Source of the DNA: an uncultured Mycoplasmatota bacterium | GTDB lineage: Bacteria > Bacillota_I > Bacilli_A > RF39 > UBA660 | Length of the DNA stretch: 64,000 nucleotides | Assembly: GCA_900552335.1 (NCBI GenBank) | Contig: URZL01000004.1 | Location: 31,184-95,183, forward strand | Direction of reading: 5' to 3' | In this document: positions 16,340 through 25,111 of the stretch, in pieces | Layout of the letters: each line of letters begins with the position of its first letter | Position numbering within the stretch: the first letter of the stretch is position 1 | Program-made: the position numbers and the translations under genes | The notes under the pieces: model-generated | What the model was told of the DNA's origin: nothing | What the model saw: the letters and a program-made list of their open reading frames with translations, nothing else | The model's database searches: none

Positions 16340-17823
16340 TTTATCATCTTACTTTCTATATTAGAATAAACATGATTGCTTCCGCCTTCATAACTCATTA
16401 GTTGTTCTAAAATACGACTTTTGTATTGAAATACTTCCGCTTTAATATCTGGATTTACGGGATAATAATTTTCAAGCGCTAAGTAATTTCTTTTTAAATT
16501 GGAAAAACTATACTCAAAGCCTCTTAATATAGCATCATAAAAATCAATTTTTTGATGAATTTCATTCAACTTATCAATATCTGTTAAATTGGTACGTTGC
16601 AATTCATTTAGTAATTTTTCTTTCTTTTCAAAAAAATGATCTGGTGTTCTAGGTTTTCCATTAGGCTCAAACACTTGAAAAATTACTTTTTGTTCCTCCG
16701 GTGTCAACACAGTAGAAATCAAATCGGGATGATTTGCTACTACAGAAGCAAATAAAGTATGAATGTTATAAGAATCTTTGTAATATAAAGTTCTTTGATT
16801 ATTACTTTCTAATTCTAAATATTTTTCGGTTTCTTCTTTTATTTTATCTTTTGACTGACGATAAGTTAAAGGGGCATAGATTTTTAAAAACTGTTCAAGC
16901 AAAATGAAAGAACAAATTTGAGCATCCGTTTCGGTACTAATAAAGTCATAATTTGCATCATAAAAATTTTTTCCTTGAACTTTAGTAAGAAAAGTATCCT
17001 CTACTTGTTTAATAATATCAAAACGATTTAATGTCTTTTTCTCTTCTTTTTGGACTCCATGTTTTATTTCATGAAACAAAGTTTGAAGATTCAATAAGAC
17101 ATCTGCAGAAGTAACCTGATAAATATTGATATATATATGGTGAATCTTATTACCATTTTTATCTATTTCAGTTCGGTATTCTCCATTTGCATTTTCTAAT
17201 TTTGCAGAAAGGGTAATTTTAACCGGTTGTAATTCGAATTCATTTGCGGCGAACTTAGAAAAGCGGCAGAAAAAGTTACGATAAACTGGTTTACTTAAAG
17301 AATATTTTCTTTCCAATATCATATTAAATATGTATCCAAAATTTTCTTCATTAGTGTCATTTTTTTCATTTAGAGCAAATGCATAACGTTCAAATTCCTC
17401 GTTTGTAATATAGGAACTATTTCTATATTTTATATAGGTATTTAAACAATTTTCATATTGAGATGTTTCTTGTAATTCTTCTAAGAAATTAGAAACATAA
17501 GTGCTATAAAATTCTGAATCAACCGATAACTCTTTTGCTTTTTTGATAACTGCTTGATTTAATTCATTATGATAAATTAAATAGACATCATGAGCATATT
17601 TATCTTTTAAAATGCACTCAAACCAATCGGTGATCAATACAATATCAAATGTATTTTCATTCATCTTTTGAATCTCTTCTGTCATTGTTATCATTAATTT
17701 TTGTATATATTCCTCTTTGTCATAATAAGAAAAATATTTCTTATTTTCTTCAAAAGATTGAAATTTTTCTCTCAAAAAAGGGTTGTACAAGATTTTTTTT
17801 AAAAACTCTTGTTCACTTATCAT
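16336..17823 (-). CDS. Uncharacterised protein with an HExxH zinc-peptidase-like motif
   Basis: A 495-residue protein without signal peptide or membrane segment. Near residue 250 the sequence [10 protein letters not shown] matches the HExxH zinc-binding pattern in a helix, preceded by a strand ([11 protein letters not shown]) as in zincin peptidases; a later glutamate, for example in STETDAQ about 45 residues on, could be the third ligand. I do not recognise the family beyond that. Its place between rnr and smpB, with short overlaps at both ends, suggests a housekeeping or RNA-related context, but a peptidase role is only inferred. Confidence 0.8.
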   Translation of the reverse strand: MISEQEFLKKILYNPFLREKFQSFEENKKYFSYYDKEEYIQKLMITMTEEIQKMNENTFDIVLITDWFECILKDKYAHDVYLIYHNELNQAVIKKAKELSVDSEFYSTYVSNFLEELQETSQYENCLNTYIKYRNSSYITNEEFERYAFALNEKNDTNEENFGYIFNMILERKYSLSKPVYRNFFCRFSKFAANEFELQPVKITLSAKLENANGEYRTEIDKNGNKIHHIYINIYQVTSADVLLNLQTLFHEIKHGVQKEEKKTLNRFDIIKQVEDTFLTKVQGKNFYDANYDFISTETDAQICSFILLEQFLKIYAPLTYRQSKDKIKEETEKYLELESNNQRTLYYKDSYNIHTLFASVVANHPDLISTVLTPEEQKVIFQVFEPNGKPRTPDHFFEKKEKLLNELQRTNLTDIDKLNEIHQKIDFYDAILRGFEYSFSNLKRNYLALENYYPVNPDIKAEVFQYKSRILEQLMSYEGGSNHVYSNIESKMIK

Positions 17824-18004
17824 GTTTTCTTTCCTTTTCTTCCATTTTTTTCTTCATTTCTGTTAATTTAAATTGACAATATTTTATTTGATCTTGATTA
17901 TTCTCTTGTACTGCTAAACGTAATTTATATTCATAATATGCTATCATTTCTTCATCATTGTAACATTCATAAATTACTCTTTGTAAATTTTTCAATTTAG
18001 TCAT
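17813..18004 (-). CDS. Small uncharacterised helical protein
   Basis: 63 residues, charged and predicted helical, with a Lys/Glu-rich end. It overlaps the rnr end by 8 bases and the next start by 11 bases, which supports translation by coupling. Family not recognised. Confidence 0.65.
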   Translation of the reverse strand: MTKLKNLQRVIYECYNDEEMIAYYEYKLRLAVQENNQDQIKYCQFKLTEMKKKMEEKERKHDK

Positions 18005-20138
18005 TTTTCTTTTCCTTCATATATTTTTTAATATTGTCTTCTGTAGCAGGGACAAAATCAATTGTTCTAGCTTCTTTATTAGCCGCTGAAACAATGACAT
18101 CCATTTCATCACCTAAACGATAACCTCTTTTGTTTTTTTTGCCAATTAAAGACATGGTCGATTCATCAAAAATATAATAATCATCCTTTAACTCTTCCAT
18201 ACGAATTAAACCTTCTATTAAATTAGGCAATTCTACAAACATACCAAAACTTGTAATACTACTAATCATGCCAGAATACTGTTCTCCAATATGATCTAAC
18301 ATATATTCAGCCATTTTCATATCGTCTACTTCTCTTTCACAATCAATAGCAGCCCTTTCTCTTTCACTTGAATGTTCACAGATTACTTTTAATTCTGCTT
18401 CTAGTTGACTTAAATAAGTTGAATCCATTTGATGTTTAAATAAATAAGTGCGCAACAAACGGTGAACTGTTGTATCAGGAAATCTTCTTATTGGTGAAGT
18501 AAAATGCGTATAACATTCACTTCCTAATCCAAAATGGCCAATATTTGTTGTATCATAAATAGCCTTTCTCATACTTCTTAGCATTAAAGATGATAAAATT
18601 GGATACTCTTTAACATCTTTTAAGCTATCTAATAATTTTTGCATTTCTATGGGCGTCATATTTCTTATTTTTTCCTTAATAACATAACCTAAACTATTAA
18701 CAAAAGAAATAAAGTTAGTAACTTTTTCTTCACTTGGTTTATCATGAACACGATAAACAAATGGAAGTTGCATATAATTAATATAAGTAGCGACCGCCTC
18801 ATTGGCAGCTATCATAAAGTCTTCAATTAACTTTTCGCCTGTCCCTCTTTCTCTTAAAACAACATCAATTGCTTTTCCATTTTCATCCACAATGATTTTA
18901 GCTTCATCAATATTAAAATCAATATATCCTCTTGCTTCCTTATTTTTTCTTAAAATAGAAGCTAGTTCTTGCATTACTTTTAAAGTATCAGCAAACTCTT
19001 CATATCCAGATGGTATTTCATTTTTTTCTAATATAGAGTTGACACATTTATAAGTCATCTGTTTTCTAGAGCGAATAACACTTTCTTTAATATCAGTAGA
19101 AAGAATTTTACCAGATGGATCAATTTCCACCATACAAGATAAAGCAAAACGATCTTCTCCGGGATTTAAAGAACAAATACCATTAGAAAGTTTATGAGGC
19201 AACATTGGAATAACACGATCAGCCAAGTAAACAGAAGTACCTCTTGTATATGCTTCTTCATATACCTTCATTCCAGGTTTTACATAATAGCTAACATCCG
19301 CAATATGTACACCTAAATAATAATTCCCATTTTCTAATTTTTGTACTTCTACTGCATCGTCTATATCCTTTGTATCATCTCCATCAATAGTGAAAATCAT
19401 ATGGTTTCTTAAATCAATTCCATCGTTATTCAATCGATTACTAATTTCCGTTTCGGAAAGACTACCTGGTATTTGTTCTACTTCTTTCATTGCTTCTTCT
19501 GAAAAAGCATCTGGAAAATCATGTTCACACACAATGGACAAAATATCTACTCCAGGATCATTAATATGACCTAATATACGTAAAACTTCACACTGATAAG
19601 TATTATCTTTTAATTTTGTGGTTGGTTTTACTAATACCTTATGTCCTGGCATAGCATTTTCATCTGTAATTAAAATATTTAGTTTTAATTTTTCATTATC
19701 TAATTTTAATTTTTTTACATTACCATCTAAAATAACAGTTCCTACTAAATTACGCATATTTCTTTGTACAATACGAACAATTCTTCCTTCTAAATCAACA
19801 CCTTTTTTAGATGTAATTTCAACAATTACTTTATCTCCATCCACTGCGCCATTTAAACAAGTTGGAGGAATAAAAACATCGTCATTTCCTTCTATATCTA
19901 CAAAAGCATAATTTTTCTTTGTTCCTAAAAGAGTTCCAATTTTAACATTTTTGTTTTTAAAAGTTTCATAATTGTCTTTATTGGTTCTCCTAATTTTTAA
20001 ATTATCTTCTAAGTAATTTAAAATAACCATTACCTTTTTTAAATTATCTACTCCTTGATAATTTAATTCTTCACAAATTTCATGTACACTAAGTGCTTTA
20101 TTTCTTTTATTCAATAATTCAATAATTTGTTCTTCCAT
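17997..20138 (-). CDS. rnr: Ribonuclease R
   Basis: 3'-5' exoribonuclease that degrades structured RNA and assists trans-translation. Order of domains: N-terminal winged helix (residues 1-60), cold-shock domains, RNB catalytic domain with FTIDGDDTKDIDDAVEV near 255-270 (active-site aspartates), the HFTSPIRRFPD motif near residue 545, and a C-terminal S1 domain beginning QYSGMISSITSFGMFVEL. Length 713. It heads the rnr-smpB operon. Confidence 0.97.
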   Translation of the reverse strand: MEEQIIELLNKRNKALSVHEICEELNYQGVDNLKKVMVILNYLEDNLKIRRTNKDNYETFKNKNVKIGTLLGTKKNYAFVDIEGNDDVFIPPTCLNGAVDGDKVIVEITSKKGVDLEGRIVRIVQRNMRNLVGTVILDGNVKKLKLDNEKLKLNILITDENAMPGHKVLVKPTTKLKDNTYQCEVLRILGHINDPGVDILSIVCEHDFPDAFSEEAMKEVEQIPGSLSETEISNRLNNDGIDLRNHMIFTIDGDDTKDIDDAVEVQKLENGNYYLGVHIADVSYYVKPGMKVYEEAYTRGTSVYLADRVIPMLPHKLSNGICSLNPGEDRFALSCMVEIDPSGKILSTDIKESVIRSRKQMTYKCVNSILEKNEIPSGYEEFADTLKVMQELASILRKNKEARGYIDFNIDEAKIIVDENGKAIDVVLRERGTGEKLIEDFMIAANEAVATYINYMQLPFVYRVHDKPSEEKVTNFISFVNSLGYVIKEKIRNMTPIEMQKLLDSLKDVKEYPILSSLMLRSMRKAIYDTTNIGHFGLGSECYTHFTSPIRRFPDTTVHRLLRTYLFKHQMDSTYLSQLEAELKVICEHSSERERAAIDCEREVDDMKMAEYMLDHIGEQYSGMISSITSFGMFVELPNLIEGLIRMEELKDDYYIFDESTMSLIGKKNKRGYRLGDEMDVIVSAANKEARTIDFVPATEDNIKKYMKEKKND

Positions 20139-20215
20139 ACTATCACCTATTAATATTATAAATTATTTTTAAATAAAAATATAGTTTTTTTACCTTATTT
20201 TACAAATAAATTGAT

Positions 20216-20244
20216 TTGACAAAGAAGCATTGCTTTTATATAAT
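20216..20244 (+). promoter_or_regulatory. Promoter of the Nudix-like regulator
   Basis: Consensus TTGACA (20216-20221), 17-base spacer, TATAAT (20239-20244). Confidence 0.85.
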
Positions 20245-20296
20245 TTATATAGTTTTACATTAAATTTTGAATTCATAGTAGAAAGGAATCAAAAAA

Positions 20297-20959
20297 ATGG
20301 AAATAGATACTCGATATATTAACCAATTAGAAATCATTATTAACTTATTTACAATTGAAAATGGTATGATAAAAATTTTACTACTAAAAAGGACAGAAGA
20401 ACCATTTAAAAACTATTGGTTCTTACCTAGTAATTTGTTAATGACGTCTGAAACAATAGAAGAATGTGCGAAAGCTACTGTATATGAATATACAAACTTT
20501 GAGTATATTGATTTAATACAATGTAACATTTTTAGTCAAATTGATCGTTTGCCAAATGAGCGTATTATTGCGAATTCTTTAATTGGAATTGTTCCAAATA
20601 TCGTTTTAAATCACCATCGATATCGTAAAAATATAGAATGCGAATGGTTCCCAATTAATGATATTCCTAAAACTGTTTACGATCATACTAAAATCATTGA
20701 AGATGCGATTACGTTTTTAAAAAAACAAATTTGTGATCATCATCTAATTCAAAACTTTCTAGAAGAAGATTTTACATTACCAGAATTGCAATCCATCTAT
20801 GAATGTGCTTATGGGAAAAAATTAGATAGAAGAAATTTTAGAAAAAGGATGCTAGCAACTGGTAAAATCATAGATAGCGGTGAAAAAGTAAAAAAAGAAA
20901 CCGGTAGACCACCAAGACTATATCATTTTTGTGAAAAAGAAAATCAGATGAATCCTTAA
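20297..20959 (+). CDS. NrtR-like regulator with a degenerate Nudix domain
   Basis: 220 residues. The first 135 residues have the Nudix fold layout (ILLLKRTEEPFKNYWFLPSN, then EWFPINDIP), and the last 80 form a winged helix typical of NrtR/YjhB-type regulators, with KLDRRNFRKRML and TGRPPRLY. In the Nudix box the catalytic REUxEE is replaced by TVYEYT and the leading glycine is missing, so hydrolase activity is unlikely. NrtR proteins sense ADP-ribose-type ligands and control NAD genes; target genes cannot be told here. It has a strong promoter and is transcribed alone. Confidence 0.8.
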   Translation: MEIDTRYINQLEIIINLFTIENGMIKILLLKRTEEPFKNYWFLPSNLLMTSETIEECAKATVYEYTNFEYIDLIQCNIFSQIDRLPNERIIANSLIGIVPNIVLNHHRYRKNIECEWFPINDIPKTVYDHTKIIEDAITFLKKQICDHHLIQNFLEEDFTLPELQSIYECAYGKKLDRRNFRKRMLATGKIIDSGEKVKKETGRPPRLYHFCEKENQMNP

Positions 20960-20966
20960 AACAGAC

Positions 20967-20995
20967 TTGACAGACAAAACAATATCATGTAAAAT
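20967..20995 (+). promoter_or_regulatory. Promoter of tRNA-Ser
   Basis: TTGACA (20967-20972), 17-base spacer, TAAAAT (20990-20995), beginning just after the preceding stop codon. Confidence 0.8.
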
Positions 20996-21012
20996 GATAT
21001 TCGTAGTCAATC

Positions 21013-21103
21013 GGAGACGTACTCAAGAGGCTGAAGAGGCGCCCCTGCTAAGGGTGTAGGTCGGGCAACTGGCGCGAGGGTTCAAATCCCTCCGTCTCCG
21101 CCA
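21013..21103 (+). tRNA. tRNA-Ser (anticodon GCT)
   Basis: Class II tRNA of 91 bases with a long variable arm. Acceptor GGAGACG pairs with CGTCTCC, the anticodon loop gives GCT, the T-arm holds GGTTCAAATCC, and the discriminator G and CCA are encoded. Confidence 0.96.
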
Positions 21104-21113
21104 TTTTGAAAAT

Positions 21114-21151
21114 AAAAGTCTTATTTCCTTTGTGAAATTAAGACTTTTTTT
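21114..21151 (+). terminator. Intrinsic terminator of tRNA-Ser
   Basis: AAAGTCTTATTTC pairs with GAAATTAAGACTT (one bulge) and is followed by T7. Confidence 0.8.
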
Positions 21152-21490
21152 ATGCAATATTTACAGTATTGCTAAAAATAATAGATATCTAATTATTATG
21201 TAAAAAATATACAGTAGCACATTTTTTATAGCTTTTGGCACTTTTTATGGCACCTATTTTTCATATTACTACAATAAGTGGTATAAAATGTTAGCATTTG
21301 AAAAGTAACACAAATTTTATTAAAATATGGAAAGAAATATTATATGAATTAGAAATATTTTTCAACCTTATCTCTTATTTTAATTATCTTTTTATAAAAA
21401 AAGAAAAAATTTCATCACTCTTTTTGCTGATATTCTTGTTTTTTAACGTTTAAAATGTTAAAATTAAAAATAATTTTAGGGAGAAACTTT
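21152..21490. other. Intergenic region after tRNA-Ser
   Basis: No gene seen. It holds two direct TGGCAC copies 12 bases apart (21236 and 21248) and a related TAGCAC at 21215. An AT-rich stretch leads to the next gene with AGGGAG at 21478-21483. Confidence 0.5.
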
Positions 21491-22966
21491 ATGAATAAAA
21501 TATATTACAGTGGTGAAATATTAAATTTAAATGATCTATTAAATATCTCTTTTGATCTAGGTGATATGGAACATGTTGGTTATAGTTCTGTCCTAACCGA
21601 TAAATTTTTAGAATATCTAAATTCTTTAAAAAGGGAAAAGAAAGATAAATTTATAAAATTAATTAAGAATTATTATCCCAACGATATCATTCGTTTACAT
21701 ACTCAAGAATGGTCTGATATAAAAAATACAATTAATCATGCATTTAGTGTTATTCATAATCAAGATAATGGAAAGTCCATTTCAATATTATATGAACTGA
21801 TTACTTCTGAAAATGGAGATTTGTATGGAAAAGAATTATTAACTGGATTTGTCTTTCCAATTGTTAATAATGATAAAATTGAATATAAATTAAGTATTTC
21901 TAACGTTAAAAATGCTGTTTTATCGGACGATGGAGAGTTACTATTTGTCAAAACTAGAGATAAGTATTATCATAACCATAAAGACTATAGATGCCTTAAT
22001 TATTCTCACCAACATATGATTTATTTTATTGAAAGTATCAATTCATTTACAGATCGCAATAAAAAGAAATTTTATCCCATTAATTTAACTGTTTATAGTT
22101 TAAAACCAATCATTCATCCTTTTGAAAATTTAAGTTTATGTGATTCTATCATTTTTAATCATAAAGTTGCCAATAAAAATGAATTAGAAGAATATACAGA
22201 AAAATTTAAAGGATTATTTAAAAAGAATTCCAAAAAAGCGTTTATCGAAAGTATAACAAAACAATATAATAAAAATATTTTTAATTCAGAAATAAAAGAA
22301 AAAGAACCAATTCAAGAAGAGAAAAAAGAGAAAATTGAAAAAGATAAATTAACACTAAAATTAGAAAATATTGAATATTTGTTAGCAAAACTAAAAAGAA
22401 AAGATAACACTTCCTATGAAACATGCCTAAAAGAATACAACAATCTTATCAATTCAGAAACGGAAATTCTTACCTTAACACCCATCACTTTAGAAAGTCT
22501 AACGATATTAGAAGGAAAAATAGAATTTTGTTTAAATTATTCCAAAAATAAAAATATATTTGATTTATTAGATGATTTAAAAAATGAATATTTAGATAAC
22601 TTTCAAAATAAGGAAGATAGAACAACTAAGTTAACTTTAACTGAAATAGATAAATTATATGAATTATTTTCAAAAGCAAGAAAAGAATACTCGCTTAAAG
22701 ATCAAACAAAAATTTTAAAAGATATAGCATTCTTATATATAATGGAAACAATAGAAGATAATGATATAGATATAACTGATTTAGAAAATAGTTATTTCAG
22801 TGACCATTTAAAATATATTATGATGGTTATTCTATCTTTAATTGATGATAATACAATAAAGGATAATATATTCATTAATTTAGAGGATGAATTAAATATT
22901 CAAAACATATATAATATCATTAAAAACATAGAATTTAAAAACAATAAACAGAAAAGAAAGAAGTAA
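21491..22966 (+). CDS. Uncharacterised 491-residue protein
   Basis: Start at the ATG of MNKIYYSGEIL, placed eight bases after AGGGAG; the longer frame lacks a ribosome binding site. There is no signal peptide or membrane segment. The N-terminal half (1-245) looks globular with alternating strands and ends near LKPIIHPFENLSL. A Lys/Glu-rich linker at about 260-285 joins it to a helical, Lys/Glu-rich C-terminal half with a basic tail. I do not recognise either half. It stands alone between tRNA-Ser and a convergent pseudogene. Confidence 0.75.
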   Translation: MNKIYYSGEILNLNDLLNISFDLGDMEHVGYSSVLTDKFLEYLNSLKREKKDKFIKLIKNYYPNDIIRLHTQEWSDIKNTINHAFSVIHNQDNGKSISILYELITSENGDLYGKELLTGFVFPIVNNDKIEYKLSISNVKNAVLSDDGELLFVKTRDKYYHNHKDYRCLNYSHQHMIYFIESINSFTDRNKKKFYPINLTVYSLKPIIHPFENLSLCDSIIFNHKVANKNELEEYTEKFKGLFKKNSKKAFIESITKQYNKNIFNSEIKEKEPIQEEKKEKIEKDKLTLKLENIEYLLAKLKRKDNTSYETCLKEYNNLINSETEILTLTPITLESLTILEGKIEFCLNYSKNKNIFDLLDDLKNEYLDNFQNKEDRTTKLTLTEIDKLYELFSKARKEYSLKDQTKILKDIAFLYIMETIEDNDIDITDLENSYFSDHLKYIMMVILSLIDDNTIKDNIFINLEDELNIQNIYNIIKNIEFKNNKQKRKK

Positions 22967-22988
22967 AAATTAAAACTTCTTTTTTTAT
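22957..22988 (+). terminator. Intrinsic terminator of the 491-residue protein gene
   Basis: AAAGAAGT pairs with ACTTCTTT, overlaps the stop codon and is followed by T residues. Confidence 0.75.
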
Positions 22989-23016
22989 ATTATTAAAATA
23001 GACAATGATGCTTTAT

Positions 23017-23039
23017 AAAAAACACTCATATATTGAGTG
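23017..23039 (-). terminator. Intrinsic terminator of the short-chain dehydrogenase gene
   Basis: On the minus strand CACTCA pairs with TGAGTG over a 5-base loop, followed by T6. Confidence 0.75.
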
Positions 23040-23049
23040 CTTCTCATAA

Positions 23050-23780
23050 TTATTGTGCTGTATATCCTCCATCAATTGGTACAATAGCTCCTGTAATAAA
23101 AGATGCTTCATCACTTAATAAATAACAAATTAAATTAGCAATTTCATTAGCTTCTCCAAGGCGTCCAATTGGTAATTGATTTGCCATTACATCTTTGATA
23201 TTCTGTGGCACCTGAGCTAAAATTGGTGTATCTACATATCCAGGCGCTATTGCATTAACACGAATATGATCGCGAGCATATGTTAAAGCTAATGATCTTG
23301 TCATTTGATTAATAGCGCCTTTCGTTGCCGAATAAGCAAAGCTTGTGGTACTTCCTACTAATCCATACATAGAAGAAGTGTTTACAATTGAACCATTTCC
23401 ATTTTTTAGCATTTCGGCAATTACATATTTATTCATTAAAAAGATGCCTGTCTGATTAATGGCAACAACTTGGTTCCATTCTTCTAAACTAACTTCATGA
23501 GGTTTATTGGCTCCTCCACCAATTCCAGCATTAGCTACTAAGTAATCAATATGTCCATAATGTTCTACTACTGATTGAACACATCTTTTTACTTCTTCTT
23601 CCTTCGAAACATCACATTGTATTCCTATTACATGATCTCCTAAATCAGAAACAATTTGGTTGATTTCTTCCTTTTTATCTACAATAGCAACAAATGCCCC
23701 TTCAGAAATCATTTTTTTGCAGTAGCCAAACCAATTCCGGAGCATCCTCCAGTTACAATTGCTACTTTTCCTTTTAACAT
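23050..23780 (-). pseudogene. Short-chain dehydrogenase/reductase, frameshifted at a poly-A tract
   Basis: From the ATG at 23778-23780, preceded by AGGAGG, the frame reads MLKGKVAIVTGGCSGIGLAT, the NAD(P)-binding glycine motif, then hits TGA right after seven A (T7 at 23712-23718 on the plus strand). One extra A restores KKMISEGAFVAIVDKKE and the rest of an SDR: NAGIGGG, the Ser of VNTSSM, catalytic YSATK near the expected spacing, and the ending GAIVPIDGGYTAQ. Substrate unknown. It is a pseudogene as read, unless slippage on the A tract or a sequencing error explains the missing base. Confidence 0.85.
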
Positions 23781-23817
23781 AAAATCAGTCCTCCTCTACT
23801 ATTTCATTATAAAACAT

Positions 23818-24372
23818 TTAAAATTTTTTAACCGATTTTTTATATAAATAACACTCTCTCTCATGAGAATTAATAATTCCTATTGCCTGCAAATAAGAAT
23901 ATATTGTAATTGTTCCCACGAATCTCATTCCTCTTTTTTTTAAATCATTTGAAATGTTGTCGGATAGTTCTGAATGTGTTTTTTCTGTTTCATAAATTAC
24001 AGTATTTCCAGTAAACGATTTTAAATACGAACCAAAAGAGCCATATTCTAATTGAATTTTTTTAAAAATTTTTGCATTTTCAATACTAACAATTATTTTT
24101 AAACGATTACGAATAATACTTTTATTTTGCATTAATAAATTTATTTTTTCACTTTGATAATTACAAATTTTATCAATTTCAAAATGATCATATGCTTTTT
24201 CAAATGCTTCTCTTTTATTTAAAATACACTCCCAAGATAATCCAGCTTGAAAAGATTCTAATATCAACATTTCAAGTAAATAAGTCTCATCAAAATTTGG
24301 AATACCCCACTCTAAATCATGATAAGAAACATAAATAGGATTATCTAAATTACACCAATGACATCTTTTCAT
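23818..24372 (-). CDS. tag: DNA-3-methyladenine glycosylase I
   Basis: Tag removes 3-methyladenine from DNA. MKRCHWCN at the start and a late His and Cys (SHERECYLY) are the zinc ligands; YVSYHDLEWGIP and ESFQAGLSWECIL form the base pocket. 184 residues, normal. The ATG at 24370-24372 follows AGGAGAG; an earlier start would add six residues. Confidence 0.93.
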   Translation of the reverse strand: MKRCHWCNLDNPIYVSYHDLEWGIPNFDETYLLEMLILESFQAGLSWECILNKREAFEKAYDHFEIDKICNYQSEKINLLMQNKSIIRNRLKIIVSIENAKIFKKIQLEYGSFGSYLKSFTGNTVIYETEKTHSELSDNISNDLKKRGMRFVGTITIYSYLQAIGIINSHERECYLYKKSVKKF

Positions 24373-24510
24373 TTTTACTCTCCTATACAAGGAATAATTA
24401 ATTTTTTTATATTATCCTTTTTTATTTTTTAGTTAATTTATAAACTTAACAGAGATATTATATTATAATTAGTTTTATTTCTCAATCATTATCAATCAAA
24501 TTTTTATATA

Positions 24511-24540
24511 AAAAAAGTAGGTTTTTTCACCTACCTTTTT
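24511..24540 (-). terminator. Intrinsic terminator of hsp20
   Basis: AAGGTAGG pairs with CCTACTTT (minus strand) over 8 bases, followed by a T run. Confidence 0.75.
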
Positions 24541-24552
24541 GTAATTAAACTA

Positions 24553-24978
24553 TTAGTCTTCTATTTGGACATATTTTTTATTTGGAAGTTCTTTCTTTTC
24601 TTCTTTTTTAGGAACTTCTAATTTTAAAGTACCATTTTTAAAGGATGCTTTAATATCTTCTGTTGTAATTTGATCTCCAACGTAAAAGCTTCTTGAACAT
24701 TCACCAAAATATCTTTCACGACGAACAAATTTTCCTTTTTCTTTTTCATCCTTATCAGAAGTCATAGTAGCATGAATAGTTAAATAACCATCATCTACTG
24801 CAACTTTAATATCATCTTTGTCATATCCTGGTAAATCAACAATAATAGAATAACTATCATCATGTTCTTTAATATCTGTTTTCATTACTTTACTTTCTTC
24901 TACATTAAAAAATGGATCTTTAAACATATCTTCTAACAAATCAAAATCTTTTCTTCTAGGTATCATCATCATATCCAT
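24553..24978 (-). CDS. Small heat-shock protein, Hsp20 family
   Basis: ATP-independent holding chaperone. 141 residues starting MDMMMIPRR. The alpha-crystallin domain covers about residues 30-125 with SIIVDLPGYDKDDIKVAVDDGYLTI and KASFKNGTLKLEVPK (the conserved GxLxxxxPK-type end), then a short tail with YVQIED. The ATG at 24976-24978 follows AAAGGAAG; the longer frame is unlikely. It has a CIRCE-like operator over its promoter, so it belongs to the HrcA heat-shock regulon by inference. Confidence 0.94.
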   Translation of the reverse strand: MDMMMIPRRKDFDLLEDMFKDPFFNVEESKVMKTDIKEHDDSYSIIVDLPGYDKDDIKVAVDDGYLTIHATMTSDKDEKEKGKFVRRERYFGECSRSFYVGDQITTEDIKASFKNGTLKLEVPKKEEKKELPNKKYVQIED

Positions 24979-25068
24979 TACTTCCTTTCTCTTTTGTGTT
25001 GACACCAAATAGGTAGCACATCATATAACTTAATACCATGTAGGAGTTCCTTACCTCTTACACTTTAC

Positions 25069-25111
25069 ATTCTATCACATTTAATTAGCATTGTCAATAT
25101 GTGAGTGCTAA
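25069..25111 (-). promoter_or_regulatory. hsp20 promoter overlapped by a CIRCE-like HrcA operator
   Basis: On the minus strand TTGACA (25092-25097), 17-base spacer, TAGAAT (25069-25074). TTAGCATTG-N9-GAGTGCTAA (plus strand, 25085-25111) matches CIRCE (TTAGCACTC-N9-GAGTGCTAA) except at two positions of one half-site, and covers the -35 element. Confidence 0.85.

Noticed and set aside
16336..21012. tmRNA gene near smpB
   Set aside because: The only RNA gene in this area with CCA end is tRNA-Ser; no tmRNA-like tag sequence was found.
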